From a virus: a DNA stretch of 23,512 bases. The notes below the pieces were generated by a model, which saw only the letters and a program-made list of their open reading frames with translations, did not search any database and was not told where the DNA came from. The position numbers were made by a program, and so were the translations under genes. Positions 13,994-20,664 of this stretch are shown here, piece after piece. The stretch covers positions 1-23,512 of IMG/VR virus record IMGVR_UViG_3300013137_000097; one strand, given 5' to 3'. Every line of letters begins with the position of its first letter. Position 1 is the stretch's first letter.

Positions 13994-14722
13994 TTATTTT
14001 GCCTCGAGAAATAGTTCATGCATAATCTCTACTTCCTTGTCCCAGGCTCCCAAGACATGAAAGAATTTACCGAATGGAGATGTAGCTAGAAGAATTGGAT
14101 CTCTCTTTTTGTCTACTTCCTCCATCTTGTCAGCAATAATAATAAACTCTGGTTTAGTATCAGTTACTTTAGAAAATAGGTTGTAAAATGCCTCCATCTC
14201 GTCGATTGCTTCTTTTGGAAGAGCAAGGTGATATTGATTAATGTGGGCTTTTTGTAGTTTATATTTTGATAACAATTTAACTATCTTGTCTGAAGTTGTA
14301 AGTGGCCACTTGTTAAATTCATCCAACATCTTTTTACCCTTTTTACGAGCTTCCAACCATTCCAGCGCCTGATCTTCCTCAGTTGTTATAATTCCTAAAT
14401 CATCGCGCATAAAATCTCTACGCTTCTTTATGGCTTTAATCTTTTCATCTAGATTATCAAAAGAGACTTCTGGTTTATCGCCGTTCAATTCTTCCACAAC
14501 ATCTTTTGGCTTTAATTCAATACGCTTATCTTCTGGCTTCTTAACTCCCGCACCTTCTCTTTCAAACCATAGACCATTGTCATTGGCACTTACCCCAAGT
14601 CTATTGAGTTTCATGTCAACTTCTTCATAAATCCAACTTCCCCCCATTTGCATTGGGGTTGCGGCTGAAAGGTAGTTGCGCATCTGACGCTCTCTTAGTT
14701 TTTTAAAAAGTTTTTTAAACAT
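13994..14722 (-). CDS. Hypothetical 242-residue protein
   Basis: A charged, mainly helical protein. The N-terminus is very basic (FKKLFKKLRERQMRN). The middle holds acidic and basic coiled segments (DNLDEKIKAIKKRRDFMRDD and EEDQALEWLEARKKGKKMLDEF). The C-terminal third is more globular, with EFIIIADKMEEVDKKRDPILLATSPFG, which could be a nucleotide- or protein-binding fold. No membrane segment. An AAGGAGAA site sets the start. Upstream is a spacer of about 170 bases with a possible plus-strand micro-gene. I do not recognise the family. Confidence 0.7.
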   Translation of the reverse strand: MFKKLFKKLRERQMRNYLSAATPMQMGGSWIYEEVDMKLNRLGVSANDNGLWFEREGAGVKKPEDKRIELKPKDVVEELNGDKPEVSFDNLDEKIKAIKKRRDFMRDDLGIITTEEDQALEWLEARKKGKKMLDEFNKWPLTTSDKIVKLLSKYKLQKAHINQYHLALPKEAIDEMEAFYNLFSKVTDTKPEFIIIADKMEEVDKKRDPILLATSPFGKFFHVLGAWDKEVEIMHELFLEAK

Positions 14723-14768
14723 TTTATTCTCCTTGTTTTAACTATACTTAGTTGTTTAAACTTTAATT

Positions 14769-14855
14769 ATGAATGACTCCTTCATATCATTCTGCGTCGG
14801 CGTTATGGTCGGCGTTGGTATAATGATTGGTTTAATGACTATTATTTTTTCGTAG
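14769..14855 (+). CDS. Possible 28-residue membrane peptide on the plus strand
   Basis: A short plus-strand frame in a spacer between two minus-strand genes. After MNDSF it is almost wholly hydrophobic, with GVGIMIG-type small-residue spacing, so it would be a single membrane helix. The stop codon lies in the left arm of a plus-strand terminator hairpin, which argues for real transcription in this direction. Against it: there is no ribosome binding site and no strong promoter. Confidence 0.3.
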   Translation: MNDSFISFCVGVMVGVGIMIGLMTIIFS

Positions 14856-14881
14856 GTAAGGGCAGGTACCTACAAATTTTT
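14852..14881 (+). terminator. Plus-strand intrinsic terminator
   Basis: GTAGGTA (14852-14858) and TACCTAC (14867-14873) form a perfect stem with an 8-base loop, followed by AAATTTTT. The adjacent 14-bp palindrome TTTTTGGCCAAAAA (14877-14890) could form a second hairpin at the end of the opposing minus-strand gene. Confidence 0.5.
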
Positions 14882-14891
14882 GGCCAAAAAC

Positions 14892-15266
14892 CTATCTTCC
14901 TGTTGTGGTTCTAAATGTACTAACTATTAATTCAATTGCTTTAAATTCTGGATTTATAATAACCTGGATTAAGTCTGATAATGGAAGTAAAACGGCGAAT
15001 AAGCCAACTACCATAAGAAAAAGCCAGCCAAAGTAGCCCGCCCCGTCAGAACTATGACTATGTTTCTCATAATCCCAGCACTTCTTTGCTAATATAAAAG
15101 AAATAATTCCTGGGACAACCCACAACATATTCCCAATAGCATTCACATAAACTTGCTTAACAAACAAACCAAAGGTGTATTCAGCTCCCTGACCAATTTT
15201 CTCTGCCAGAGGCGCTAGTTCTTGTTTAAGTAAAGCACTTGCTGATGCGATTTGTTGTAGGTCCAT
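14892..15266 (-). CDS. Membrane protein with two to three helices
   Basis: A 124-residue protein. The N-terminal part is amphipathic (SALLKQELAPLAEKIG), followed by hydrophobic segments at about 40-60 (IGNMLWVVPGIISFILA) and 77-100 (FGWLFLMVVGLFAVLLPL). Between them is a short His/Ser-rich polar loop. It could be a holin-like or superinfection-related protein; nothing decides this, and no endolysin is adjacent, though a C39-like peptidase is two genes upstream. An AGGAGAAAA site and a strong promoter directly upstream show it heads its own transcript. Confidence 0.65.
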   Translation of the reverse strand: MDLQQIASASALLKQELAPLAEKIGQGAEYTFGLFVKQVYVNAIGNMLWVVPGIISFILAKKCWDYEKHSHSSDGAGYFGWLFLMVVGLFAVLLPLSDLIQVIINPEFKAIELIVSTFRTTTGR

Positions 15267-15294
15267 ATTTTCTCCTATTTAGGTATATATTCTA

Positions 15295-15323
15295 TATATA
15301 TCATATAGCACCATACTTGTCAA
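15295..15323 (-). promoter_or_regulatory. Strong promoter before the membrane protein gene
   Basis: TTGACA (15318-15323) and TATATA (15295-15300) with a 17-base spacer. The -35 box begins directly after the stop of the gene at 15324. It shares 22 of its first 27 bases with the promoter at 20665-20693, including ATGG in the spacer and TATATGATATA over the -10. Confidence 0.75.
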
Positions 15324-15782
15324 CTAATCCCAGAGGGCTTCGATCCACTCCGCAAAAATAGCCATCCCCTCCTTTTTAGTCTTCTCAAGTTTTTTAAATT
15401 TCTCTGGAGTAAGATTCAAAATATCAGCTATTTTGTTAACTGCCTCAAATCCTTTAGCCATCTTTTCAAGCATCTTATCCCATTCTTTTCTGGTTTTTAC
15501 TCCCGTTGGGTGAGCAGAAACAATGCTTGGATTATCTGACTTTAATTTGCGGATGGCTTCTGGCATAAAACTGGAAACATAATAACCAAGGTCCCATACA
15601 TCCACGTCTGAATAACCACGAGTACCTCGTTGGTAAAAACTCTTTATATCCTGCCAGAGTCCACGACTAATCCAATACCAAAATCTCATCAATCGGTAGT
15701 GTAGAGAATTGTCGAAGAGTTTTTTCCAGTCCTGGATGAATCCCTCGGTGAACTCCACCTTTATCTTTTTCTTTTTGGTCAT
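15324..15782 (-). CDS. Conserved-looking phage protein of unknown function
   Basis: A 152-residue protein. Residues 55-75 carry RGYSDVDVWDLGYYVSSFM, a pattern I associate with a widespread phage family of unknown role. Around it are a basic N-terminus with aromatic residues (RLMRFWYWISRGLWQD) and a helical C-terminal half (EWDKMLEKMAKGFEAVNKIADIL). A very strong AAGGAGGAA site fixes the start even though it lies 116 bases inside the upstream peptidase-like gene. Confidence 0.75.
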   Translation of the reverse strand: MTKKKKIKVEFTEGFIQDWKKLFDNSLHYRLMRFWYWISRGLWQDIKSFYQRGTRGYSDVDVWDLGYYVSSFMPEAIRKLKSDNPSIVSAHPTGVKTRKEWDKMLEKMAKGFEAVNKIADILNLTPEKFKKLEKTKKEGMAIFAEWIEALWD

Positions 15783-16266
15783 TTTTCCTCCTTACTGCCA
15801 ACATCCAACTTTTAACTATCTTGCCATATTTTGTGAGATCAACCCAACGAGAAATAAAGTTGTTGGTATCAATCTTTTTATATAATCCATCGGACGGGTC
15901 AAGAATGTCAATGGTATATCTATTTAAATGCTGGAATACAATATAGTGTCCGTCCTCCTCTAAATTATCTCCAACTAGATAATTAAAAATAATTGAATAA
16001 CCATCATATCTAAGTTTTTGTGCTAACTCTAGAGTTTCTAATCCATCTCCCCCCTCAAATACTTTGACCTCCATTCCCAATGACTCTAAAATCTCTACCA
16101 TGTCCCCGCCATCAGTCCCCATGTCCTCACTAGTTTCTAGCCGATTAGCTAAATCCTCCTGGGACATATTAATAAAGTGTTCTGCTAAAACATATTGAAT
16201 TGCGGTATTGCCACACCAGTAATCAGTCTTTTGTGGTTTCGGATTTGGGACAGGACAAATCATCAT
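15667..16266 (-). CDS. C39-like cysteine peptidase domain protein
   Basis: A 199-residue protein with the papain-like C39 triad. It has DYWCGNTAIQYVL at 15-27 (C18 nucleophile, Q12 a candidate oxyanion residue), DGHYIVFQH at 105-113 (H107) and DILDPSDG at 120-127 (D123). C39 domains mature or transport peptides in bacteria; phage versions are little studied. The domain ends near residue 160, and the last 39 residues are an extension overlapping the next gene in another frame. There is no membrane segment or ABC domain. The start overlaps the HD-protein stop as ATGA, so the two are made together. Confidence 0.78.
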   Translation of the reverse strand: MMICPVPNPKPQKTDYWCGNTAIQYVLAEHFINMSQEDLANRLETSEDMGTDGGDMVEILESLGMEVKVFEGGDGLETLELAQKLRYDGYSIIFNYLVGDNLEEDGHYIVFQHLNRYTIDILDPSDGLYKKIDTNNFISRWVDLTKYGKIVKSWMLAVRRKNDQKEKDKGGVHRGIHPGLEKTLRQFSTLPIDEILVLD

Positions 16267-16691
16267 ATATCCTTACCATCCTTCCAAAATTTTGATTTTT
16301 TAAGGTAATGTTGTCTACGCCCTTCGTCCCATGCTTCCATTCTAGATAGGTTAGAAAGTCTATCTGCGAATTTTAACAAGATTGCATCTCTAGACTTTAG
16401 TCTTGGGAAGAAGTATCCATAACTATCTTTTTTACCCTCATGAGTAACCTCATTCACCAAATCAGCAATCCTATCTCCGAAGTTTTCCCTTAACTCTTCA
16501 TGGGTTGTATCAGTATCTTCAATAGTATCGTGAAGTAGTGCGGCAGCTAGAAGCTCTTCGTCATCAGTAACCTGCCTCAAAATTTTAGCCACTTGGAATA
16601 GGTGAGAAGAGATATAAAGCTCTCCGTTGTCGTCAAGGGTGTCCCCATGTTTCTCGTATGCAAATAAAAATGCTTTGGTGATTATATTCAT
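16263..16691 (-). CDS. Small alarmone-hydrolase-like HD protein (SpoT/MESH1 type)
   Basis: A 142-residue stand-alone HD domain. The metal and catalytic residues match RelA/SpoT hydrolases in order: H30 in YISSHLFQVAKIL, H54-D55 and E58-D59 in ALLHDTIEDTDTTHEELRENFG, and D110 with N114 in LLKFADRLSNLSRM. The downstream LVNEVTH also fits that family. The likely reaction is removal of pyrophosphate from (p)ppGpp, which would blunt a stringent response in the host; hydrolysis of another nucleotide is possible. No synthetase or regulatory domain is attached. It heads a transcript from a near-consensus promoter that leaves almost no leader. Confidence 0.82.
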   Translation of the reverse strand: MNIITKAFLFAYEKHGDTLDDNGELYISSHLFQVAKILRQVTDDEELLAAALLHDTIEDTDTTHEELRENFGDRIADLVNEVTHEGKKDSYGYFFPRLKSRDAILLKFADRLSNLSRMEAWDEGRRQHYLKKSKFWKDGKDI

Positions 16692-16702
16692 ATATAACGT
16701 TA

Positions 16703-16731
16703 ATTATACTATATTTGTCCATATTAAACAA
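16703..16731 (-). promoter_or_regulatory. Promoter of the HD/peptidase operon
   Basis: TTGTTT (16726-16731), a 17-base spacer and perfect TATAAT (16703-16708). ATGG sits at the same spacer position as in the promoters at 15295-15323 and 20665-20693. The ATG follows the -10 by 11 bases with no ribosome binding site, so the leader would be about five bases. Confidence 0.7.
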
Positions 16732-16749
16732 TATGCTAAAATATTATTA

Positions 16750-17082
16750 TTAATTATTTCTCCTCGTCCTCCACATTATTAAAAATTGACATTTTTTTGA
16801 ACAAGACTTTGATGTTTTTCTTTTTGTGGCTGATGGTTTGTATTCTTTACCACACCACTCACACTTTTTAACAATCGGATATTTTTGATTATGTAAAATA
16901 CTATGTTCTTTATGGGTTAGTATTTGTAAGTTTTCTATCCTATTATCTTTTTTATTATGGTTTATGTGGTGTACAATTTCATTCTTAAACAACTTCCTAC
17001 CAAGGTGTTTTTCCATTATTATTCTATGAGCATTAACCACTTTTCCTCTATAATCTTTGGCGGCGCTATAAATTCTTGTCAT
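16750..17082 (-). CDS. HNH endonuclease with C-terminal zinc finger
   Basis: A 110-residue endonuclease. The HNH core is AHRIIMEKHLGRK at 18-30, then IVHHINHNKKDNRIENL at 36-52 with the catalytic His pair, then HKEHSILHN. Residues 74-98 add a CxxC...CxxxC zinc finger. It is compact, without the N-terminal DNA-binding modules of larger homing enzymes. Its start lies 17 bases inside the 3' end of the C5-methyltransferase gene, so it looks like a cassette placed at the end of that gene. Its core resembles that of the HNH protein at 18697-19215. Confidence 0.82.
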   Translation of the reverse strand: MTRIYSAAKDYRGKVVNAHRIIMEKHLGRKLFKNEIVHHINHNKKDNRIENLQILTHKEHSILHNQKYPIVKKCEWCGKEYKPSATKRKTSKSCSKKCQFLIMWRTRRNN

Positions 17083-18286
17083 ATAAAAATCTTTTTATAA
17101 TAGCCGTAACAACTGTAGTGCTAACAGCATTACCCATCATCATATACCTACGAGAATCAGACATTGTTTCCCCATTAACTCCTTCTAGTGTCCAACCATC
17201 TGGAAAACCCTGTAGTCGTTCGCACTCTGTAGGTGTCAACTTGCGGATTTTCATACCATCAAATATCCCATGTCGATCTTGACCAGTTAGAGTAAAACTT
17301 GGTTCTCCATCTGTTTTAAACCTTCTACCATTTTGTCTTTTAGTAACTCTATCTGGAGTTAAAACGGGGATTACAACGGCGGGGACATTACCATGAGCCT
17401 CTCTTCGGAGGGTGGGTGAGATATTTTTATCTTCAATACCATCTTTTCGAGAAGGATCGTCAACCATGTAGAGCCCAGTTTTAGCCCCAAGCCCCCCAGC
17501 CTGACTAGCTAAGGTACTTGCCACTCCACTTGATTTATACACTCGTGATCCTTGGGGAAAGTTTCTAGAAAATTGTTTCCCATTATCTAGCCACATTTTT
17601 GCTTTTTCGCTTAAGATTCCCCCAACGTACTTAAGAGCCTTTGGGTTAAAGTCGGTGAGAGGAAATATTTGGGGTCTGGGTTCTCCTCTAAGATTTCCGA
17701 CAATGTAGACGCGTTCTCGATTCTGGGGAACTCCGAAGTCTTTGCTATTAAGAACTTGCCATTGCACATCATACCCAAGGTCGGAGAGAACCCCAAGGAT
17801 TGTCGAGAAAGTTCGTCCTTGGTCGTGACTAAGTAAACCTTTAACATTTTCGAGTAGTAAATATCGTGGTTTTCTTTCTTTACAAATTCTAGCGATTTCA
17901 AAAAAGAGAGTGCCTCGGGTGTCGTCAAATCCTCCACGTTTTCCAGCCACGCTAAAAGCTTGGCAGGGAAAGCCCCCGCATAATAGGTCGAAGTCTGGGA
18001 GTTCTCCTGCTTCAACTGTTCTAATGTCTCTGATGTCACATTCTCCATAGTGCCTCCTGTATACTGAATTTGCATATTTGTCCCATTCATTGGAATACAC
18101 ACATAGTGGGGCTGACCCGTCTCTAGTGTGTAGGAATACTTCTCGCTCATCAGTGGTCCACTCCCTCCCCTGCTCGCATTCTTCCTGTTTGGGTTTCTCG
18201 CCGATATGTGCATGTTTAGAATTATAGGCTTTTTCAATCCCATATCTGAATCCTCCTACTCCTGCGAATAAGTCAATGTATTTCAT
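17066..18286 (-). CDS. DNA (cytosine-5) methyltransferase
   Basis: A 406-residue enzyme with the C5-methyltransferase motifs in order: DLFAGVGGF (5-13, SAM binding), GGFPCQAFS (104-112, C108 nucleophile), ENVKGL (146-151), QNRERVYIVG (188-197) and GNAVS near residue 386. The target recognition region lies between about 200 and 350. An extra segment of about 40 residues sits between the first two motifs (roughly 22-62). No restriction enzyme is adjacent, so it is an orphan that probably protects phage DNA from host restriction. The start overlaps the kinase gene by 14 bases. Confidence 0.92.
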   Translation of the reverse strand: MKYIDLFAGVGGFRYGIEKAYNSKHAHIGEKPKQEECEQGREWTTDEREVFLHTRDGSAPLCVYSNEWDKYANSVYRRHYGECDIRDIRTVEAGELPDFDLLCGGFPCQAFSVAGKRGGFDDTRGTLFFEIARICKERKPRYLLLENVKGLLSHDQGRTFSTILGVLSDLGYDVQWQVLNSKDFGVPQNRERVYIVGNLRGEPRPQIFPLTDFNPKALKYVGGILSEKAKMWLDNGKQFSRNFPQGSRVYKSSGVASTLASQAGGLGAKTGLYMVDDPSRKDGIEDKNISPTLRREAHGNVPAVVIPVLTPDRVTKRQNGRRFKTDGEPSFTLTGQDRHGIFDGMKIRKLTPTECERLQGFPDGWTLEGVNGETMSDSRRYMMMGNAVSTTVVTAIIKRFLYDKNL

Positions 18287-18704
18287 TATTATCTCTCAAA
18301 AATCTGTCATACATTCCCCAAATAACTTCTTCGCCCACTGGATTCATTCTTTCCATGTCCCGCTCAATGCAAGTAATAGGTTCCACCTTTGTAAAATCCT
18401 TAATCTCTAGGTGGACATTAAATTCGTCTGCCAACTTCCATAGTCTGGATTCATGTCTGGGATGAAGGTTTGTATCATCGACAAGAACACTGTATCCATC
18501 AACTAGTGCCATTCTGACAAGAGTATCCCTAACCCTTAAAACAAACTCCTCGTTCTTTTTACTCCAAACACCAGCATCCATCATGGCTCTAATGTCATCT
18601 TTATTTACTCTCTTATATTTATCTGGGTACTTGGTAATCATCCCCTTAGCGAAGGTTGTCTTACCTGAGGCTGGAAGACCTCGCAACATAACTAATTTAT
18701 TCAT
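18273..18704 (-). CDS. Polynucleotide-kinase-like P-loop kinase
   Basis: A 143-residue P-loop kinase. Walker A is GLPASGKTT at 9-17, NKDDIR at 33-38 offers an acidic base at D35 or D36, and VDDTNLHPRH is at 74-83. This is the pattern of the kinase half of T4 polynucleotide kinase, without its phosphatase half. The likely role is 5'-phosphorylation of DNA or RNA ends in repair; a nucleotide kinase is possible. The start overlaps the upstream HNH gene by eight bases and the stop overlaps the methyltransferase, so the order endonuclease-kinase-methylase is tightly coupled. Confidence 0.8.
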   Translation of the reverse strand: MNKLVMLRGLPASGKTTFAKGMITKYPDKYKRVNKDDIRAMMDAGVWSKKNEEFVLRVRDTLVRMALVDGYSVLVDDTNLHPRHESRLWKLADEFNVHLEIKDFTKVEPITCIERDMERMNPVGEEVIWGMYDRFLRDNNEIH

Positions 18705-19215
18705 ATATCTTCAACATCCTTTTAGCCCACGCTATTTTATCTTCTACTCTTTGTCCACACGGCTGAGATATGCTCCACAGCTCTAGGTTCTCAATACAAT
18801 TATCTATTTTATTTCCATTAATATGGTGTACATTTTCTTCTGGTAATAAATATCTACCAAGCTTCTCTTCCATTATCACCCTGTGTTCCTTAACATACCC
18901 AGTTTGTCTAGCATTTGGATGATTCGGCAAATATACCTCTATATATCCACCACTCTCTACCCTTTTTCCGCCCCTCCAATTTGGGTTTCTTTCTCTTAAT
19001 AACAGCTTCATCCGCTCTACTCTTAGACACCCACAGCTGGTGGTAGGACCGTCTTTTCTTCTTAATGAAGTCCCCCTTATCTCCTTTTTATTACCACAAT
19101 CGCATAAACATAAATAATAAATAACTTTATTCATATTCTTTGTATATCTATCTTTGGCACGGCCAATAACTACCAGTCTCCCAAATCTTTTCCCTATTAA
19201 ATCTATAAACTTCAT
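18697..19215 (-). CDS. HNH endonuclease with N-terminal zinc module
   Basis: A 172-residue endonuclease. Residues 6-63 hold a DNA-binding zinc module of the kind common in phage HNH proteins: GKRFGRLVVIG, then CLCDCG at 36-41 and SCGC at 60-63. A basic linker with NPNWRGGK follows, then the HNH core HRVIMEEKLGRYLLPEENVHH (111-131) and NGNKIDNCIENLELW. It begins inside the short reading frame at 19148-19279, and its end overlaps the kinase gene. This fits insertion of a homing gene upstream of the kinase. Confidence 0.82.
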   Translation of the reverse strand: MKFIDLIGKRFGRLVVIGRAKDRYTKNMNKVIYYLCLCDCGNKKEIRGTSLRRKDGPTTSCGCLRVERMKLLLRERNPNWRGGKRVESGGYIEVYLPNHPNARQTGYVKEHRVIMEEKLGRYLLPEENVHHINGNKIDNCIENLELWSISQPCGQRVEDKIAWAKRMLKIYE

Positions 19216-19279
19216 GATATTTAGTGTAACTAACTAAATAAATACTGGCAACCAAAAGGTCATCAAATAAATTAGCCAT
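19148..19279 (-). CDS. 43-residue frame, possibly truncated by HNH insertion
   Basis: It starts at an ATG with GGGAGA upstream, overlapping the stop of the previous small gene by eight bases. The first 22 residues (MANLFDDLLVASIYLVSYTK and on) look like a real helical start; the rest runs through the first 68 bases of the HNH gene in another frame and ends there. The likely reading is a gene whose 3' part was displaced or replaced by the endonuclease, or a short peptide that couples translation into it. Confidence 0.4.
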   Translation of the reverse strand: MANLFDDLLVASIYLVSYTKYHEVYRFNREKIWETGSYWPCQR

Positions 19280-19445
19280 GTTCTATCTCCCAAAGAAATT
19301 GTGCTAATGCAATAATTGGTTCTCGATTCCTAATATCTCCATCAACCCGAGCATCTTCTCCGCCGATCCATTCCTCAAAAAGCAATTCAGCGTCTTTTAA
19401 ATATTCTCGTGCGGTTACTTTAGTGCTGGGCAGAATCATAGGCAT
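19272..19445 (-). CDS. 57-residue hypothetical protein
   Basis: A short acidic helical protein (REYLKDAELLFEEWIGGEDARVDGD, then EPIIALAQFLWEIEHG). The ATG at 19443-19445 comes six bases after the stop of the preceding gene; a second ATG two codons in is equally possible. Composition and the eight-base overlap with the next start support a real gene. No family recognised. Confidence 0.6.
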   Translation of the reverse strand: MPMILPSTKVTAREYLKDAELLFEEWIGGEDARVDGDIRNREPIIALAQFLWEIEHG

Positions 19446-19451
19446 ATTATA

Positions 19452-19769
19452 CTATTTTATATTATTTAGATCAACCCCTTTTAATATTTCTTTAAATGGG
19501 GTAATTGGAGTATTCCCCCACTTGGAATAATGGGCAGGAAGACCTTGTTGTACCCTGGAACGATATTTTAGGTTAGATCGTTCCCTCAAGTAAGCTCGTA
19601 GAATCGGTTTTAAGACACGAAAAAGAACTTGATGGTACCAAGTAGCCTTTAAAGTAAATGTATTTTCTGGAACACGACCACCAATAATAATATTCTTAAC
19701 TCCGAGGAGAGAATATAGCCCCGCAAAGTCCATAGACGTTGTAATAGAAATGGGTTTGGGCAGGTTCAT
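19452..19769 (-). CDS. Hypothetical protein
   Basis: A 105-residue basic protein. The N-terminal half has alternating hydrophobic residues (ISITTSMDFAGLYSLLGVKNIIIGG), suggesting a small alpha/beta fold. The second half is basic with KATWYHQVLFRVLKPILRAYLRERSNLKYRSR. An AGGTAGAAAAG sequence stands before the ATG. It follows the 27-residue membrane peptide gene by five bases. No family recognised; a nucleic-acid-binding role is only a guess from charge. Confidence 0.6.
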   Translation of the reverse strand: MNLPKPISITTSMDFAGLYSLLGVKNIIIGGRVPENTFTLKATWYHQVLFRVLKPILRAYLRERSNLKYRSRVQQGLPAHYSKWGNTPITPFKEILKGVDLNNIK

Positions 19770-19774
19770 CTTTT

Positions 19775-19858
19775 CTACCTAAACATAAACCAAGTAAATA
19801 TTAATAATGCAAGTCCACTAAATACTGATCCAACTAGTTGATTCCAATCGGTACACAT
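19775..19858 (-). CDS. 27-residue single-helix membrane peptide
   Basis: It begins with ATG overlapping the previous stop as TAATG and ends shortly before the next gene. After a polar start (MCTDWNQ) comes a helix of about 18 hydrophobic residues (VGSVFSGLALLIFTWFMF) and a terminal Arg. Size and hydrophobicity make it a candidate membrane micro-protein, for instance an accessory lysis or membrane regulator; this is inference. Exact packing between neighbours is the main evidence. Confidence 0.5.
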   Translation of the reverse strand: MCTDWNQLVGSVFSGLALLIFTWFMFR

Positions 19859-20109
19859 TAGTTTCCTTTCTTCTGCCAAGCAGAACAACATCCATCACAG
19901 CCGTGGACCCCGTCACAGTGCCCAATGCCGTGGGGACAAATATTCTCCCAAATATCTCGATCATCCCTATAATGGCGTTTCCAACCCTTTGGAAGCTTAG
20001 AACACTCTTCACAACCATTCTCTACTATTTCAATAGTTTTATCTTTACTCATACAGCGACATTGTCCTAAGACTACCCCACAAGAGCATTTGCGAATAAA
20101 GTGTGTCAT
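19858..20109 (-). CDS. Cysteine-rich zinc-binding mini-protein
   Basis: An 83-residue protein with eleven cysteines: CSC at 8-10, CRC at 17-19, CEEC at 33-36, CPHGIGHC at 58-65 and CDGCC at 71-75, with His in the last clusters. This would hold two or more zinc ions. The middle is charged (KLPKGWKRHYRDDRDIW). A strong AAGGAG site precedes it, and the start overlaps the upstream stop as ATGA. It belongs to a run of zinc mini-proteins. The target is unknown. Confidence 0.7.
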   Translation of the reverse strand: MTHFIRKCSCGVVLGQCRCMSKDKTIEIVENGCEECSKLPKGWKRHYRDDRDIWENICPHGIGHCDGVHGCDGCCSAWQKKGN

Positions 20110-20258
20110 TTCTTTTTCTCCTTAGTTTCTCCAAAGGTTATCCCAAGAACCCTTTCCCCATCTTTTGAATTATGTAGGGTAATTGTGTCCCATCCGACAA
20201 CTTTGTGTCCAAACCAGACCCATAGCTCAAACATTTTATATGTCCACCAGATTTTCAT
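20106..20258 (-). CDS. 50-residue aromatic-rich hypothetical protein
   Basis: A small protein with many tryptophans at the start (MKIWWTYKMFELWVWFGHKVVGWD) and a basic lysine-rich end (TKEKKK). The start and stop both overlap the neighbouring genes as ATGA, which strongly supports translation. The N-terminal stretch could be an amphipathic or membrane-surface segment. No family recognised. Confidence 0.65.
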   Translation of the reverse strand: MKIWWTYKMFELWVWFGHKVVGWDTITLHNSKDGERVLGITFGETKEKKK

Positions 20259-20413
20259 TGTTTTACCTTTGCCCCAAAGAATGATTCAAACATCTCAAAT
20301 GGGTTATTAGCCTGTTTTTCTTTGGGCTTCTCTTTCTTTTGGCATTTCATACACATATCCTTAAACCAGGTTGTGATTGTCCCACAGTGTTCGCAGTATT
20401 TAGTGTGAATCAT
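20255..20413 (-). CDS. 52-residue zinc-knuckle protein
   Basis: Residues 7-24 form a zinc ribbon (CEHCG ... CMKC). A lysine-rich linker and a short C-terminal helix (NNPFEMFESFFGAKV) follow. That aromatic helix looks like a docking peptide for a partner protein. ATGA overlaps at both ends place it in the run that starts from the promoter at 20665-20693. The partner is unknown. Confidence 0.7.
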   Translation of the reverse strand: MIHTKYCEHCGTITTWFKDMCMKCQKKEKPKEKQANNPFEMFESFFGAKVKQ

Positions 20414-20655
20414 TGTTTTTTGAAGAATAACTCTTCCTCCATAAAATCATCATGTGGATTAAAAATAAATTTTCTTAATGGACAAAAATAATGTATCACA
20501 TACTGGCGTAGACCAGTGTCTCTATTAAACCTTGTGTGAGTATGGGGACAATAGCAATCCCCATATTCATATGTTCTATAGTTCTCTGCTCCAACAAGTT
20601 CTCCCTTTAGTCTCGATCCGCAGTGTGAACAAAATGTGTGGAGGGGCTTCTTCAT
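20410..20655 (-). CDS. Zinc-ribbon protein heading an operon
   Basis: An 81-residue protein with CSHCG at 9-13 and later CYCPHTHT at 34-41 and CP near 58, enough for one or two zinc sites. The rest is aromatic and strand-like (RTYEYGD and LRQYVIHYF), ending in an acidic then basic tail. There is no ribosome binding site; the strong promoter directly upstream leaves only about three bases before the ATG, so it is probably translated as a leaderless message. It heads the run of zinc mini-proteins. Confidence 0.72.
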   Translation of the reverse strand: MKKPLHTFCSHCGSRLKGELVGAENYRTYEYGDCYCPHTHTRFNRDTGLRQYVIHYFCPLRKFIFNPHDDFMEEELFFKKQ

Positions 20656-20664
20656 ATTGACTAG

